Positions 1-7,638 of a stretch of 35,674 nt of DNA are shown in pieces. The notes under the pieces were generated by a model. It was not told the DNA's origin. It did not search any database and worked only from the letters and a program-made list of their open reading frames with translations. The DNA lies in NCBI GenBank assembly GCA_018400755.1, contig JAGYLU010000017.1, positions 1 to 35,674 on the forward strand, read 5' to 3'. The position numbers and the translations under genes were made by a program. The stretch's first letter is position 1, and every line of letters starts with the position of its first letter. Source of the DNA: Acholeplasmataceae bacterium. Its GTDB lineage: Bacteria > Bacillota_I > Bacilli_A > Acholeplasmatales > Acholeplasmataceae.

Positions 1-412
1 GGACATCATTGGCGAACTGAAAGACATCGGGTTCATCATCACGCCAATCAACGGCTCAACCATCAGGATCTATGATGAGAACATGATGGATGTCACGAAC
101 CGATACAATGTCGTGCTCTATCCCGGATCGATTGAGATCCGGCCTCGGCCGATCACAGTCAATGTTTATCCAGTTCAAAAGTACTACGATGGATTCCCCT
201 TGACCTCGGATATGGTCTACATATCACAGGGATCATTGGTGGAAGGGCACACCATTGACGTCGAGGTCTCAGGAACCATCACCAATGTCGGTGAAACCCC
301 AAACATCATCACATCGGTTTCCATCACCGACCGTGATGGAAACGACGTCACAGACCAATACAAGATCACCAAAGTTGATGGATTATTGGTTATTTTGGAA
401 AGCGAGGAATAG
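1..412 (+). CDS. C-terminus of a repeat-domain surface protein (5' end outside window)
   Basis: The frame is open from base 2, upstream of the first ATG at 83, so this is the last ~136 residues of a longer protein. The visible part is beta-rich. It contains a linker with alternating Pro/Arg (IRPRPITVNVYP), then a Y-Y-D-G-x-P-L-T motif, a G-H-T-I-D-V-E-V-S-G-T stretch, T-N-V-G, and D-x-x-G-N-D-V-T-D-Q-Y near the end. This pattern is typical of tandem Ig-like/MBG-type domains in large secreted proteins of Gram-positive bacteria. No LPXTG sorting motif or C-terminal membrane segment is seen, so the anchoring mode must lie upstream or be absent. It is followed after 35 bases by a membrane-protein gene with its own strong ribosome site, which suggests co-transcription. 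Domain type is inferred from pattern; the function is unknown (probably adhesion). Confidence 0.75.
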   Translation, partial: DIIGELKDIGFIITPINGSTIRIYDENMMDVTNRYNVVLYPGSIEIRPRPITVNVYPVQKYYDGFPLTSDMVYISQGSLVEGHTIDVEVSGTITNVGETPNIITSVSITDRDGNDVTDQYKITKVDGLLVILESEE

Positions 413-447
413 GACATGCGCTTTGACCATCACAAGGAGGAATCAAT

Positions 448-1383
448 ATGAGCTTATCGGTATCGGATTATGTATCAATGGCAATGAATGATGTGGAAAT
501 CGCCTTATCACGGAAGAAGAGAAAATTCCTTCGATATTTCTTATACAGTGTGGCATCGTTCATCGGAAAACTTTTTTTCCTGAGCTATCCCTTGTTCGCT
601 TTTGCCGATCATCACATCAGCAATCAGATCCGAGAAAACAGAAACTGGCAACTCCTTGATGCTTTCGAGGATACCAATGACCAAAAGAGGTATTGGACGA
701 CCGTCAAGTATGCCTTGTTGAATCATATCGTCCATATCACCGGCTTCTTGATGATTGCCGGGGTAGTCTTTGTGCTGATGCGTGTTGCCAGCAGCATCAC
801 CGATTATTACGAGCCTGAACGCCAATATTTGATGTTTGTCGCTCAGATCATCAGTGGTGCGCTAGTAGTCAGCTTCCTGTTCTCTGTCAGAATCCACTTA
901 GGACCAATGATCTATCTGCTTCGGACCTCCGATGACTTGAGTTTATCTGAAGCATTCAAACACAGCGCAATCATCATGGAAGGTCAAGGCAAGATCAAAC
1001 TGTTCCACATGCAATTCCGCTCATTGAGCAAGGTGTTGTTTTGGGGGTTGTTGTGTGCGGGATTTGGTTATTTGTCATATACCGCATTCTCATTTGATGT
1101 GTTTCTGGTCATTGCAATCATCTTAGGCTTTCTTTTCTTGCGTTTGGTATCTAGACAGGGTCTTGTTTACCGGATTTCCGCCTCCAACCTTTACACCGAT
1201 CTCATCAAAGAAGTGGCTTATGATCGTCTGAGTGAACATGACATGGATCGAATGACTGGCAGCACCCTTCGAAAGAAGGACATATTGAAGACCTTGTTCG
1301 ATGGTGTTCCTATTGACAATGATCATAACGTTCCAGATGCCCAACATGACTCTTCTGGGACGACTCACTTGGATCAAGTCTGA
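448..1383 (+). CDS. Polytopic membrane protein, family not recognised
   Basis: A 311-residue protein with about four hydrophobic segments (roughly residues 30-52, 95-117, 130-150, and a double segment at 195-235) and a soluble, charged C-terminal tail of about 60 residues. The tail is rich in Asp, His and Ser near the end (DNDHNVPDAQHDSSG). The A-F-K-H-S-A-x-I-M-E-G-x-G-K stretch after the third segment resembles the 'S-x-x-M-x-G-x-K' motif of DUF975-type membrane proteins, but this is weak. An AAGGAGG ribosome site at 434-440 fixes the ATG at 448. It is the first of three consecutive membrane-protein genes lying between a surface protein and a superoxide reductase, all on the plus strand with short gaps. 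Function unknown. Confidence 0.8.
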   Translation: MSLSVSDYVSMAMNDVEIALSRKKRKFLRYFLYSVASFIGKLFFLSYPLFAFADHHISNQIRENRNWQLLDAFEDTNDQKRYWTTVKYALLNHIVHITGFLMIAGVVFVLMRVASSITDYYEPERQYLMFVAQIISGALVVSFLFSVRIHLGPMIYLLRTSDDLSLSEAFKHSAIIMEGQGKIKLFHMQFRSLSKVLFWGLLCAGFGYLSYTAFSFDVFLVIAIILGFLFLRLVSRQGLVYRISASNLYTDLIKEVAYDRLSEHDMDRMTGSTLRKKDILKTLFDGVPIDNDHNVPDAQHDSSGTTHLDQV

Positions 1384-1445
1384 ACATGGGGACAAATGTA
1401 TGATGAAGGCACAAACATATCATATTCGGAATAGGGGGTGAGTCG

Positions 1446-2144
1446 ATGATCTTAACCATTGCAACAATCAGTTCAATGATCATTTTTATCATCATGACTC
1501 TCATCATTGTAAACAAAATATCGATGTTGAACCGTCAACATGATGACCAGATCAAGCACCGAAAATACAAAAGCATGGCAATCATCGAAAGACGATATTT
1601 GACTGGAAACTTAAACCGTGTTTTTCAAAACCATTTGGACTCCGGACGGATCATCGATCAGTTTATCATAAGTGGGGAAGAAGCCGAATCATTTTTGTTG
1701 TGTCATTTCTCACATGCATCTGTCGAAAATGGAACTTTGGAAATATGCATGTATGACAAAAAAGAAGAAATGATCCACAGAGCATACATCAAGGATATCG
1801 AGTCGTTCAGACAATCCGACTATATGGCTTTGCCGGCAAAAACAATGTATGTCAATATTTACTACCACCAAAACACAATCGAACATGATGAGTTTGACAA
1901 ATTCTATGCCAAAAGAAATCTTAGCTATCATACCATAGCAAAACTGGAATCAATTGCGATGTTGACTTTTCTTCTACCACTGAACGACTTGGTGGTCAAC
2001 CGATTTTTCCGTGACCGATTCAATCCAAACTTCCAATCTGGATTATTCTACGTCGCCTTGAGTCTTGCTATTTGCATATCCCTCATCAACTATATGGTGA
2101 TGATGGACTGGATGACAAAACGATTCCAAGGAGAAAACAAATGA
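1446..2144 (+). CDS. Membrane protein with one N-terminal and two C-terminal membrane segments
   Basis: A 232-residue protein. It has a very hydrophobic N-terminal segment (residues ~2-24) with a short basic region after it, a soluble middle of about 140 residues (~40-180) with mixed charge, and two hydrophobic segments near the C-terminus (~172-186 and ~200-222). Start chosen at 1446 because AGGGGGTGA lies just upstream. Its TGA stop overlaps the ATG of the next gene (ATGA at 2141-2144), a sign of translational coupling, so the two proteins are likely made together and may form a complex. I recognise no family. The arrangement (soluble domain between a signal-anchor and a C-terminal hairpin) would suit a membrane-bound sensor or assembly factor, but this is only inference. 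Confidence 0.8.
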   Translation: MILTIATISSMIIFIIMTLIIVNKISMLNRQHDDQIKHRKYKSMAIIERRYLTGNLNRVFQNHLDSGRIIDQFIISGEEAESFLLCHFSHASVENGTLEICMYDKKEEMIHRAYIKDIESFRQSDYMALPAKTMYVNIYYHQNTIEHDEFDKFYAKRNLSYHTIAKLESIAMLTFLLPLNDLVVNRFFRDRFNPNFQSGLFYVALSLAICISLINYMVMMDWMTKRFQGENK

Positions 2145-2686
2145 ACCAATATGTGTTGTCCTACACCAAAAAACCCATCTCCTTCAAATCAGACATTGTC
2201 CTGTTGGCTCAATATATGGTTTTCAAGAATGTGTCAGACCTAAGCAAGTACATGATCATCAAACTCAAGAGCCAAAGCCCCCGGGACATCGATGAAGTGA
2301 TGTTGGAATTGACGCAGTTCGATTCCGACAACACAAAACTTTCCAAAGCACATCATGTGTTGTCGAATCTTGGCCTGGCGGGATATGGCATGGTGGTTCC
2401 TTATGAGAAGATTGCCGTCCAAAATAACTGTCACTCCGTACAGTGCAGTCTGATTCAGGCAAAATCAAAGGGTCGCCTATGGATAAACGGCTATTGGCAA
2501 CATTCAGACAAAGATCAAGAAGCCGAAAACGGGGAGACGAAACGTTCCTCAGATGCCGATTTTCAGGAGAATGACATTGTTCATATTGACTATCGAAAAA
2601 GAGGATTTCCCTTTCATCTATCCCTATTTCTGTTGTTCATTTATCTGATCTTGCTTTTGCTTGTGTTGCCTGCGCTGATCCATTGA
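2141..2686 (+). CDS. C-terminally membrane-anchored protein, family not recognised
   Basis: A 181-residue protein whose ATG at 2141 overlaps the preceding stop by four bases; AAGGAG at 2128-2133 supports this start over an in-frame ATG at 2072 inside the upstream gene. Residues 1-150 are soluble, with a possible domain ending in G-R-L-W-I-N-G-Y-W. A hydrophilic, acidic linker follows (residues ~122-145, rich in Glu, Asp and Lys). The last ~22 residues form a single very hydrophobic helix after the basic Y-R-K-R-G motif, so this is a tail-anchored topology with the body in the cytoplasm. I recognise no family. The tight coupling with the upstream membrane protein suggests that they act together. 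Confidence 0.8.
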   Translation: MNQYVLSYTKKPISFKSDIVLLAQYMVFKNVSDLSKYMIIKLKSQSPRDIDEVMLELTQFDSDNTKLSKAHHVLSNLGLAGYGMVVPYEKIAVQNNCHSVQCSLIQAKSKGRLWINGYWQHSDKDQEAENGETKRSSDADFQENDIVHIDYRKRGFPFHLSLFLLFIYLILLLLVLPALIH

Positions 2687-2718
2687 ACAGACTCTTCTGA
2701 CACATGAAAGGAACAATC

Positions 2719-3087
2719 ATGACATTCCACACATGTCTGAAATGCAATCAAATCTATATCACACCAGATGACGGTGATTCCAACTTGATGTGTTGTGGTC
2801 AAAACGTTGAACCAGTGATGGCTTTGAATTCATCTGATGAAGACTCTGACCACAAATTCTTGATTCGGAAAACAGGCAACTTCGTCACAATCACTGTCGG
2901 TTTAAATCATCCCATGGTTGATGTTCATCATATCAAGTTCATATGTCTGGAAACAACCCGTGGATTTCAATACCAGGCATTGCCATCTCATCAGGAAGCC
3001 AAAGCGTCGTTTATTTTGGCATTGGGAGAGGACATCGTGAACGTCTACAGCTATTGTTCCATCCACGGTCTTTGGGGTCTCAAGTAG
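2719..3087 (+). CDS. Superoxide reductase, desulfoferrodoxin (2Fe) type
   Basis: A 122-residue protein, the usual size of desulfoferrodoxin. Superoxide reductases reduce superoxide to hydrogen peroxide in the cytoplasm of anaerobes with electrons from rubredoxin-like donors. The N-terminal desulforedoxin-like domain keeps all four cysteines (Cys6, Cys9, Cys25, Cys26: C-x-x-C and C-C-G). The catalytic Fe(His4)Cys site is complete: His45, His64 (N-H-P-M), His70 (V-H-H-I), Cys113 and His116 (Y-C-S-I-H-G-L-W). Odd: the usual Glu-Lys before the first His ligand is Ser-Asp here, so the lysine that assists superoxide reduction is missing. Start at 2719 is chosen over the ATG at 2704 because GAAAGGA sits six bases before it. 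It follows the tail-anchored membrane gene by 32 bases, possibly the end of the same operon. Identification is firm; the operon link is inferred. Confidence 0.92.
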   Translation: MTFHTCLKCNQIYITPDDGDSNLMCCGQNVEPVMALNSSDEDSDHKFLIRKTGNFVTITVGLNHPMVDVHHIKFICLETTRGFQYQALPSHQEAKASFILALGEDIVNVYSYCSIHGLWGLK

Positions 3088-3592
3088 CTTCTATGGGATA
3101 GAATATCACCTTGGAATGATGACTCTGGTCATTGAATAGAACTTACTTCTACACTTTTTCAATTGTGCGTTTTATGAAATGGCCTCGAATCAATGATTCA
3201 GTCGACATAACAATGAGGCACTTATGAGATGGTCATAGGCATCTTTGATCATGAGATCATTGATGAGATCTATATCCGGAAGGATTAACTGATTCAGGCT
3301 TTGAAGAACGGATAAGGACATTTCACTTTTCTAAGCAAATCACAACGGGATGAGAGCTTTTTTAAGCGCTCGTTCCGTTGTTTGATCAATAATTGTCAAA
3401 TCTCACCCGCCTTGTTTCAATTAGACCAGATCATTGATAGAATTCGGTGGCCTATCGATAATGGGTGGCCTGGTATCATACCCTGTCATTAGAAAACCAT
3501 TTACCTATGTGGCCTTGACTGGACAGAAGAGGGATCATTTTTCGAATGTTCATAGATCATACACGCTTTTTCGTTACTTTTGTATATTATGC
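3088..3592. other. Non-coding stretch between two transcription units
   Basis: No gene could be supported here. All frames are closed by stops within short distances, and the ORF that begins at 3434 runs out of frame into the next gene with no ribosome site. The only structured element seen is a long imperfect hairpin at 3342-3381, listed separately. Confidence 0.6.
3342..3381. repeat. Long imperfect hairpin (18-bp stem, one mismatch)
   Basis: The left arm begins ACAACGGGATGAG and the right arm ends CTCGTTCCGTTGT. Counting G-T wobbles, 18 pairs form with one internal mismatch and a loop of about four T residues. It is not followed by a T-run on the plus strand, so it is not a typical intrinsic terminator. 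It lies 254 bases after the superoxide reductase stop. It could be an RNA-processing or decay-blocking structure, part of a small RNA, or a small mobile-repeat remnant. Confidence 0.5.
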
Positions 3593-3621
3593 TTGACTTT
3601 GTGTCAACTTTGTTTTACACT
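3593..3621 (+). promoter_or_regulatory. Sigma-A-type promoter with an 11-bp direct repeat
   Basis: TTGACT (3593-3598), a 17-base spacer and TACACT (3616-3621) precede the membrane protein/regulator operon at 3654. Two copies of CTTTGT start 11 bases apart (3597 and 3608), about one helical turn, inside the spacer. They would be a natural operator for the small HTH regulator encoded second in the operon (inference). Confidence 0.6.
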
Positions 3622-3653
3622 ATGTACATATCAATTGACAAAGGAGACTTATC

Positions 3654-4172
3654 ATGACCTACCACGAAAAAAGAAATCTGGTCACATCTGTCATCGGGCT
3701 ACTCGTTCTCGTCTCGTACTTGATTTACGCCATTCTCACATACAATGAGGGATCCGTCGAGTCGCTATCACTCAGATTTTGGGCAATCGCCATGCTTATC
3801 TTCATCGGGATTGGGATTGGATCAATCATTCTCGCGATGATTCTCTTCCATATTGTCTACTCCATCGGATTGGCGATTCGTCTCAAAAGGGAAGACACTT
3901 CAATCACCGATGAGGAGATCAACAAGAAAATCAACCAATTGTTGAAAACCGACATAGTTGAGGATGAAATGGGCAAACTGATCGAACTGAAGTCAATGCG
4001 CATCAGCTCAATCTTTGTCGGTGTTGGATTTGTTGTGTCATTGCTGTCCCTAATCCTCGATTTTTCACCAGTCATCATGCTCAACATCCTGTTCATCTCG
4101 TTTGGTCTTGGTTCCGCTTTCGAAGGTCTCCTACAGATCCACTATTATAAAAAGGGTGTCCATCATGCCTAA
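3654..4172 (+). CDS. Four-helix membrane protein paired with an HTH regulator
   Basis: A 172-residue protein with four hydrophobic segments: residues ~10-30, ~43-72, ~118-135 and ~138-158. Between segments two and three lies a charged cytoplasmic loop of ~40 residues (E-E-I-N-K-K-I-N-Q-L-L, then acidic residues). AAAGGAG at 3640-3646 gives the start. The last bases overlap the start of the next gene by eight, so it is translationally coupled to a small Cro/CI-type regulator. Pairs of a small polytopic membrane protein and a ~70-residue HTH protein are common in Firmicutes, and their targets are mostly unknown. I do not assign a family or function. Confidence 0.85.
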   Translation: MTYHEKRNLVTSVIGLLVLVSYLIYAILTYNEGSVESLSLRFWAIAMLIFIGIGIGSIILAMILFHIVYSIGLAIRLKREDTSITDEEINKKINQLLKTDIVEDEMGKLIELKSMRISSIFVGVGFVVSLLSLILDFSPVIMLNILFISFGLGSAFEGLLQIHYYKKGVHHA

Positions 4173-4398
4173 TCGGTATGAGATCACCAATCAGATCAGA
4201 ACCTTGAGGTTCTTTGCCAACGAGATGTCCCAACAGACACTGGCCGAGCTGACAGGTGTTTCCAGACAAACGATCAATGCCATCGAACTCGGAAAATACA
4301 CCCCTTCTTTGGATCTCGCATACAAGATCGCCATTGTCTTTGGCGTTCCAATCGATGAGGTCTTTGAGTACAAATCCTTGGACTCACCACAAACATAG
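4165..4398 (+). CDS. Small Cro/CI-type helix-turn-helix regulator
   Basis: A 77-residue DNA-binding protein that is nearly all HTH domain. After R-T-L-R-F the helix-turn-helix covers about residues 20-42 (S-Q-Q-T-L-A-E-L-T-G-V-S-R-Q-T-I-N-A-I-E), followed by the family-typical L-G-K-Y-x-P-S-L-x-L-A and the closing V-F-G-V-P-I-D-E-V-F. This closely matches the YgzD-like subgroup of XRE regulators. Start at 4165 is taken because the protein then begins just before the HTH, with AAAGGGTG as ribosome site inside the preceding gene. It overlaps that gene by eight bases. It probably autoregulates the promoter at 3593-3621 (inference from context). Confidence 0.92.
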   Translation: MPNRYEITNQIRTLRFFANEMSQQTLAELTGVSRQTINAIELGKYTPSLDLAYKIAIVFGVPIDEVFEYKSLDSPQT

Positions 4399-4407
4399 AA
4401 AACCCAC

Positions 4408-4893
4408 ATGACAAACAAAGCGCACACCCAAACACTCATCATTGTCTATTCTTATCACCACAACAACACTTTGAAAGTGGCTGAGGTGATGGCAAACATG
4501 CTTCATGCAATCATCAAAACACCGGGCGAGGTCACTTTGAATGATCTGAAACACTATGATCTGATCGGATTCGGCTCTGGGATCGATAGCGGTAGGCATT
4601 ATAAGCCATTGTTGGAGCTGGCTGCTACCCTGCCCCAAGAAGAAAGAAAGCCTGCGTTCATTTTCTCCACAAGTGGTGTCCAGGGCCAATTGAAAGTTGC
4701 CAAAGATCACGCCAAGCTCAGATCAATACTGGTCTCAAAAGGCTACGTTGTGCTTGATGAGTTTTCCTGCAAAGGATTCAACACGAACAGTTTCCTGAAA
4801 TTCTTTGGTGGAATGAACAAAGGGAAGCCAGATGCTGATGATCTGAATCGGGCCATGACGTTTGCACGGAATTTGCGATCCGCTACCCTGTGA
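4408..4893 (+). CDS. Flavodoxin-like protein
   Basis: A 161-residue cytoplasmic protein with the flavodoxin fold. The first strand (L-I-I-V-Y-S) runs into the FMN phosphate loop S-Y-H-H-N-N-T-L-K (residues ~15-23). A second flavin loop is G-F-G-S-G-I-D-S-G-R-H-Y (~54-65), and F-I-F-S-T-S-G marks strand four (~84-90). The C-terminal G-M-N-K-G-K-P-D-A-D-D-L is typical of the small flavodoxin-family proteins of anaerobic Firmicutes and archaea. These carry one- or two-electron transfers with FMN; the partner here is unknown. It starts nine bases after the HTH gene without a clear ribosome site and is closed by a terminator at 4983-5015. Family call is solid; the electron partner is not known. 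Confidence 0.87.
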   Translation: MTNKAHTQTLIIVYSYHHNNTLKVAEVMANMLHAIIKTPGEVTLNDLKHYDLIGFGSGIDSGRHYKPLLELAATLPQEERKPAFIFSTSGVQGQLKVAKDHAKLRSILVSKGYVVLDEFSCKGFNTNSFLKFFGGMNKGKPDADDLNRAMTFARNLRSATL

Positions 4894-4982
4894 TTCATCT
4901 CTTTAGGATGCATATGCCAAATGAACGATGATCCAAATCAATCTTTGAAGCCATTCTATGAAAAGAAAGATCCCCTTGTAGG

Positions 4983-5015
4983 GCCCCCGCAAGCAGTCGT
5001 TTGCGGGGGCTCTTT
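4983..5015 (+). terminator. Intrinsic terminator after the flavodoxin-like gene
   Basis: GCCCCCGCAA (4983-4992) pairs perfectly with TTGCGGGGGC (5001-5010), with an eight-base loop and TCTTT directly after. The very GC-rich stem with a short T-run on the plus strand ends the 3654-4893 unit. The minus-strand side has no T-run. Confidence 0.85.
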
Positions 5016-5098
5016 CAAGGAAATCTGATTGTCTCTATCAGTTTCATGATGACCAAACGTTCATCTCATCAAATCACTGATTGTTATGTGTCTTCAGA

Positions 5099-7000
5099 CT
5101 ACCAAATACTGACCATCTTGTCTTTTGCCAAATACATCTGATCGTTCTCGCCAATCCCATAGAAGTCTTGGAATTCGAGAAGATTGCTTAGTTGCATGTT
5201 GGCTCTCAGGATTGATGGACCGTGCACATCGACTCTGAGCAACAACTGGCTATATTCCAAAGAGGACTTGTTACGCCAGACCCGGGCCCAATTTTTGAAG
5301 AATTCCTCAAGATTGTGGGTGGATCCTTTTTTGCTGGCTTCAAGCGCACATCTCAGTCCGCCGCTGTCGGCGATGTTCTCAGAAACCGTCAACTCACCGT
5401 TACAGACACCATAACCGGTCTCAACCCCATCAAAGAGTGCGATCATGTCTTTCGCTTTCTGATTGAAGGCTTCCAAGTCCTGATCAGTCCACCAATTGTT
5501 CAGTGAGCCGGTTTCATCGAACTTGGCACCGTTGTTGTCAAAGGCATGGGAGATCTCATGGGCCATGACCGCCCCGATTCCACCATAGTTTTCAGAAGGA
5601 GTCTGGTCTAGGCTATAATAAGGCCTTTGAAGGATCGCTGCCGGGAAGACAATCTGATTGTTGGTCGGACTATAATAGGCATTGACCATACTGGCTGGCA
5701 TTCCCCAGATGTTTTTGTTTGGGGCTTTGTTGTATTTAGCAAAATCATACTGATTCCTGATTTTGGTCATGGAAAGTCTTTCTTGGACCAGATCAGATCC
5801 TTGTTCATATCCTTTGATCTGATAGGCGTCGTAATAAGGGGGAAGTTCATCGGGGTACCCGACATGAACCGTCAAGGTCGAGAGCTTCTTGATGGCTTTT
5901 TCTTTGGTTTTCTCATTGAGCCATGTGTTCTCTGTGATCCTCTCCTTATAGACATCAATCATCTCATGAACCATCGTCTTGACATCATTTTTCGCGGTCG
6001 GACCAAAGTAGGTTTCCCCATAATGCAGCCCAACGACTTGACTGAGTGGGTTGTAGGCTTGGTAGAAGGCAAACTTCTCTTTGCTTCTGGCTTCTTTGAT
6101 GCCTGACAACGCCCGTCCAAAAGCGCCTCCGGCGATTCTGATCTCATCGGTCAGATCAGAAGCGAACCTGATCGCATTGGAGACAATCATCCATGACTTG
6201 ATCAGGGGGAAGTTTTCCTCGCTGATGATGCTGTCAAAGGCATTCACAAAATCCAAATTGGTGACAATCAGCTGATCGACTGTCTGTTTGACCAGACGCT
6301 CTGCCTGAGCCATGAGATCAAGGTTTTTCGTCAACGCCTGAACCGCTTCTTTTTTCAAAGGGTTGTAGAGTTTGACATAATCGGCCTTTTCGACACTTGA
6401 TTTGGTGACTGGAACCAATAGCTCATCAAAGGCCAATGCTTCTGTCAACAGCTTTTCAATCTCTTCCTTAGAGAATCCATACAAGGATAAGAGTTGGGTT
6501 GTGGTCGTGGTGAAAAGACCAATGAGTTGTTTCTTTGTGTTCTCATCCTTATAGTAACTCGTATCTGGCAAGAAGAGATCAGATGCGCCAAAGTAGAGCA
6601 CCTGGTTGTTGCTGTTCATGAAGTCTTGCATGACGCTAAACCCGAAGGGGGTCTCAATTGATTCAAGCGTCAGGTCACAAAACACCTCTTCGAGATCTTT
6701 CAACGTGTTCAGTTGATTGATCTTGTCAAGAACAACTTCAAATGGTTTTGTTCCGAGTTTGTCTCTGGTATCAAAATCCTTGGTCATCTGGTACAATGTG
6801 ATGAACTTCTTCAGGTTGTCACTCAGACCGGTTTGGTCTTGTTCCCATTTGGCTGTCAGATCCATCAGGGTCTTCTCAATCCCCAGATGAAGTTCCAAAA
6901 ATGCAGATATTGTTGGTTGGTCTCCGGGTATGACCGCTTGTTCCAACCACTCGCCATTCACTGCCTCATAGAAATTTGTTTTGATTTGTTCTTTTTTCAC
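5099..7000 (-). CDS. pepO: M13 family zinc endopeptidase (PepO/neprilysin-like)
   Basis: A 633-residue oligoendopeptidase, the usual size for bacterial PepO, which cleaves peptides of up to about 30 residues. The zinc site is complete: H-E-I-S-H (residues 481-485) and E-N-I-A-D (541-545, third ligand Glu541). The substrate-binding N-A-Y-Y-S-P (440-445) with V-F-P-A-A-I-L-Q (451-458) and the transition-state His593 in D-V-H-G-P, with Arg599, are also present. The protein ends in I-W where many M13 members end C-x-x-W. There is no signal peptide or transmembrane anchor, so it is cytoplasmic like lactic acid bacterial PepO. The start is a GTG at 7000, with GAGGTGAT about five bases upstream. It is a single-gene unit on the minus strand, facing the flavodoxin operon. 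Confidence 0.95.
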   Translation of the reverse strand: MKKEQIKTNFYEAVNGEWLEQAVIPGDQPTISAFLELHLGIEKTLMDLTAKWEQDQTGLSDNLKKFITLYQMTKDFDTRDKLGTKPFEVVLDKINQLNTLKDLEEVFCDLTLESIETPFGFSVMQDFMNSNNQVLYFGASDLFLPDTSYYKDENTKKQLIGLFTTTTTQLLSLYGFSKEEIEKLLTEALAFDELLVPVTKSSVEKADYVKLYNPLKKEAVQALTKNLDLMAQAERLVKQTVDQLIVTNLDFVNAFDSIISEENFPLIKSWMIVSNAIRFASDLTDEIRIAGGAFGRALSGIKEARSKEKFAFYQAYNPLSQVVGLHYGETYFGPTAKNDVKTMVHEMIDVYKERITENTWLNEKTKEKAIKKLSTLTVHVGYPDELPPYYDAYQIKGYEQGSDLVQERLSMTKIRNQYDFAKYNKAPNKNIWGMPASMVNAYYSPTNNQIVFPAAILQRPYYSLDQTPSENYGGIGAVMAHEISHAFDNNGAKFDETGSLNNWWTDQDLEAFNQKAKDMIALFDGVETGYGVCNGELTVSENIADSGGLRCALEASKKGSTHNLEEFFKNWARVWRNKSSLEYSQLLLRVDVHGPSILRANMQLSNLLEFQDFYGIGENDQMYLAKDKMVSIW

Positions 7001-7638
7001 ACGATCACCTCTATATCATTGTAACATGTGTTTTGTTGACTGTTGGAAAATTAACACCTCGATGAGACTGTTTCATTCGCCTATCGATGTTTCAATCTAT
7101 TATTAATCGGTTCATCATCTTGCGTTTCATCTACAATCACCTGCAATCTGGTGATCGCTTACATGATGATATGGAGAACACCATTTCCACTCGAAGGCGG
7201 TTCAAGAAAAAAATGAACGTCGCTTTTTTTACCATGTTTGATTAGCAAAGCCTATGCAGTCTCTAATGTGCATTCCGTGACCATTTTGAATGTTGTGATC
7301 AACATAACCTTGCCATTGCTGATTGTTGCCATCGGGTGTATCAGTTTGACATACTGATATAACACCATTTAGTCAAGCGATTATGGGTCTCAGAAAATTT
7401 CTAAACTAAAAGGAATAACAATGGCAAACTATAGATCCTCGAATTGTCACTCAAGAGTCGATAACAGCCCTTGATCCTATTAAGCCATATTTCGGTTTTA
7501 ATCATGGTACCGCCTAACCCGTTGAAAAATGAAAAATTTGGGTTTGAAAAATGATCCAAGTTATCCGGTTTTGTTTACCTTGGATAGTCAGGATCTTCTT
7601 CAAGCCCTCGACTAGATAAACACCCTTTCCGTTGATCA
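7001..7638. other. Non-coding or decayed stretch with a 7-bp inverted repeat
   Basis: No gene could be supported. Short open stretches without starts are present. One on the plus strand (about 7246-7359) would encode a hydrophobic segment, and another about 30 codons long ends near 7519; both are too short and lack ribosome sites, and may be remnants. A perfect inverted repeat TATCAGT (7339-7345) / ACTGATA (7353-7359), with a seven-base spacer, is visible. Confidence 0.5.

Noticed and set aside
3434-3748. 104-residue plus-strand ORF
   Set aside because: It has no ribosome site, overlaps the promoter and the first third of the membrane-protein gene in another frame, and its product resembles nothing.
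5627-6106. 159-residue plus-strand ORF inside pepO
   Set aside because: It lies fully within an intact M13 peptidase gene on the other strand and has no start signal.
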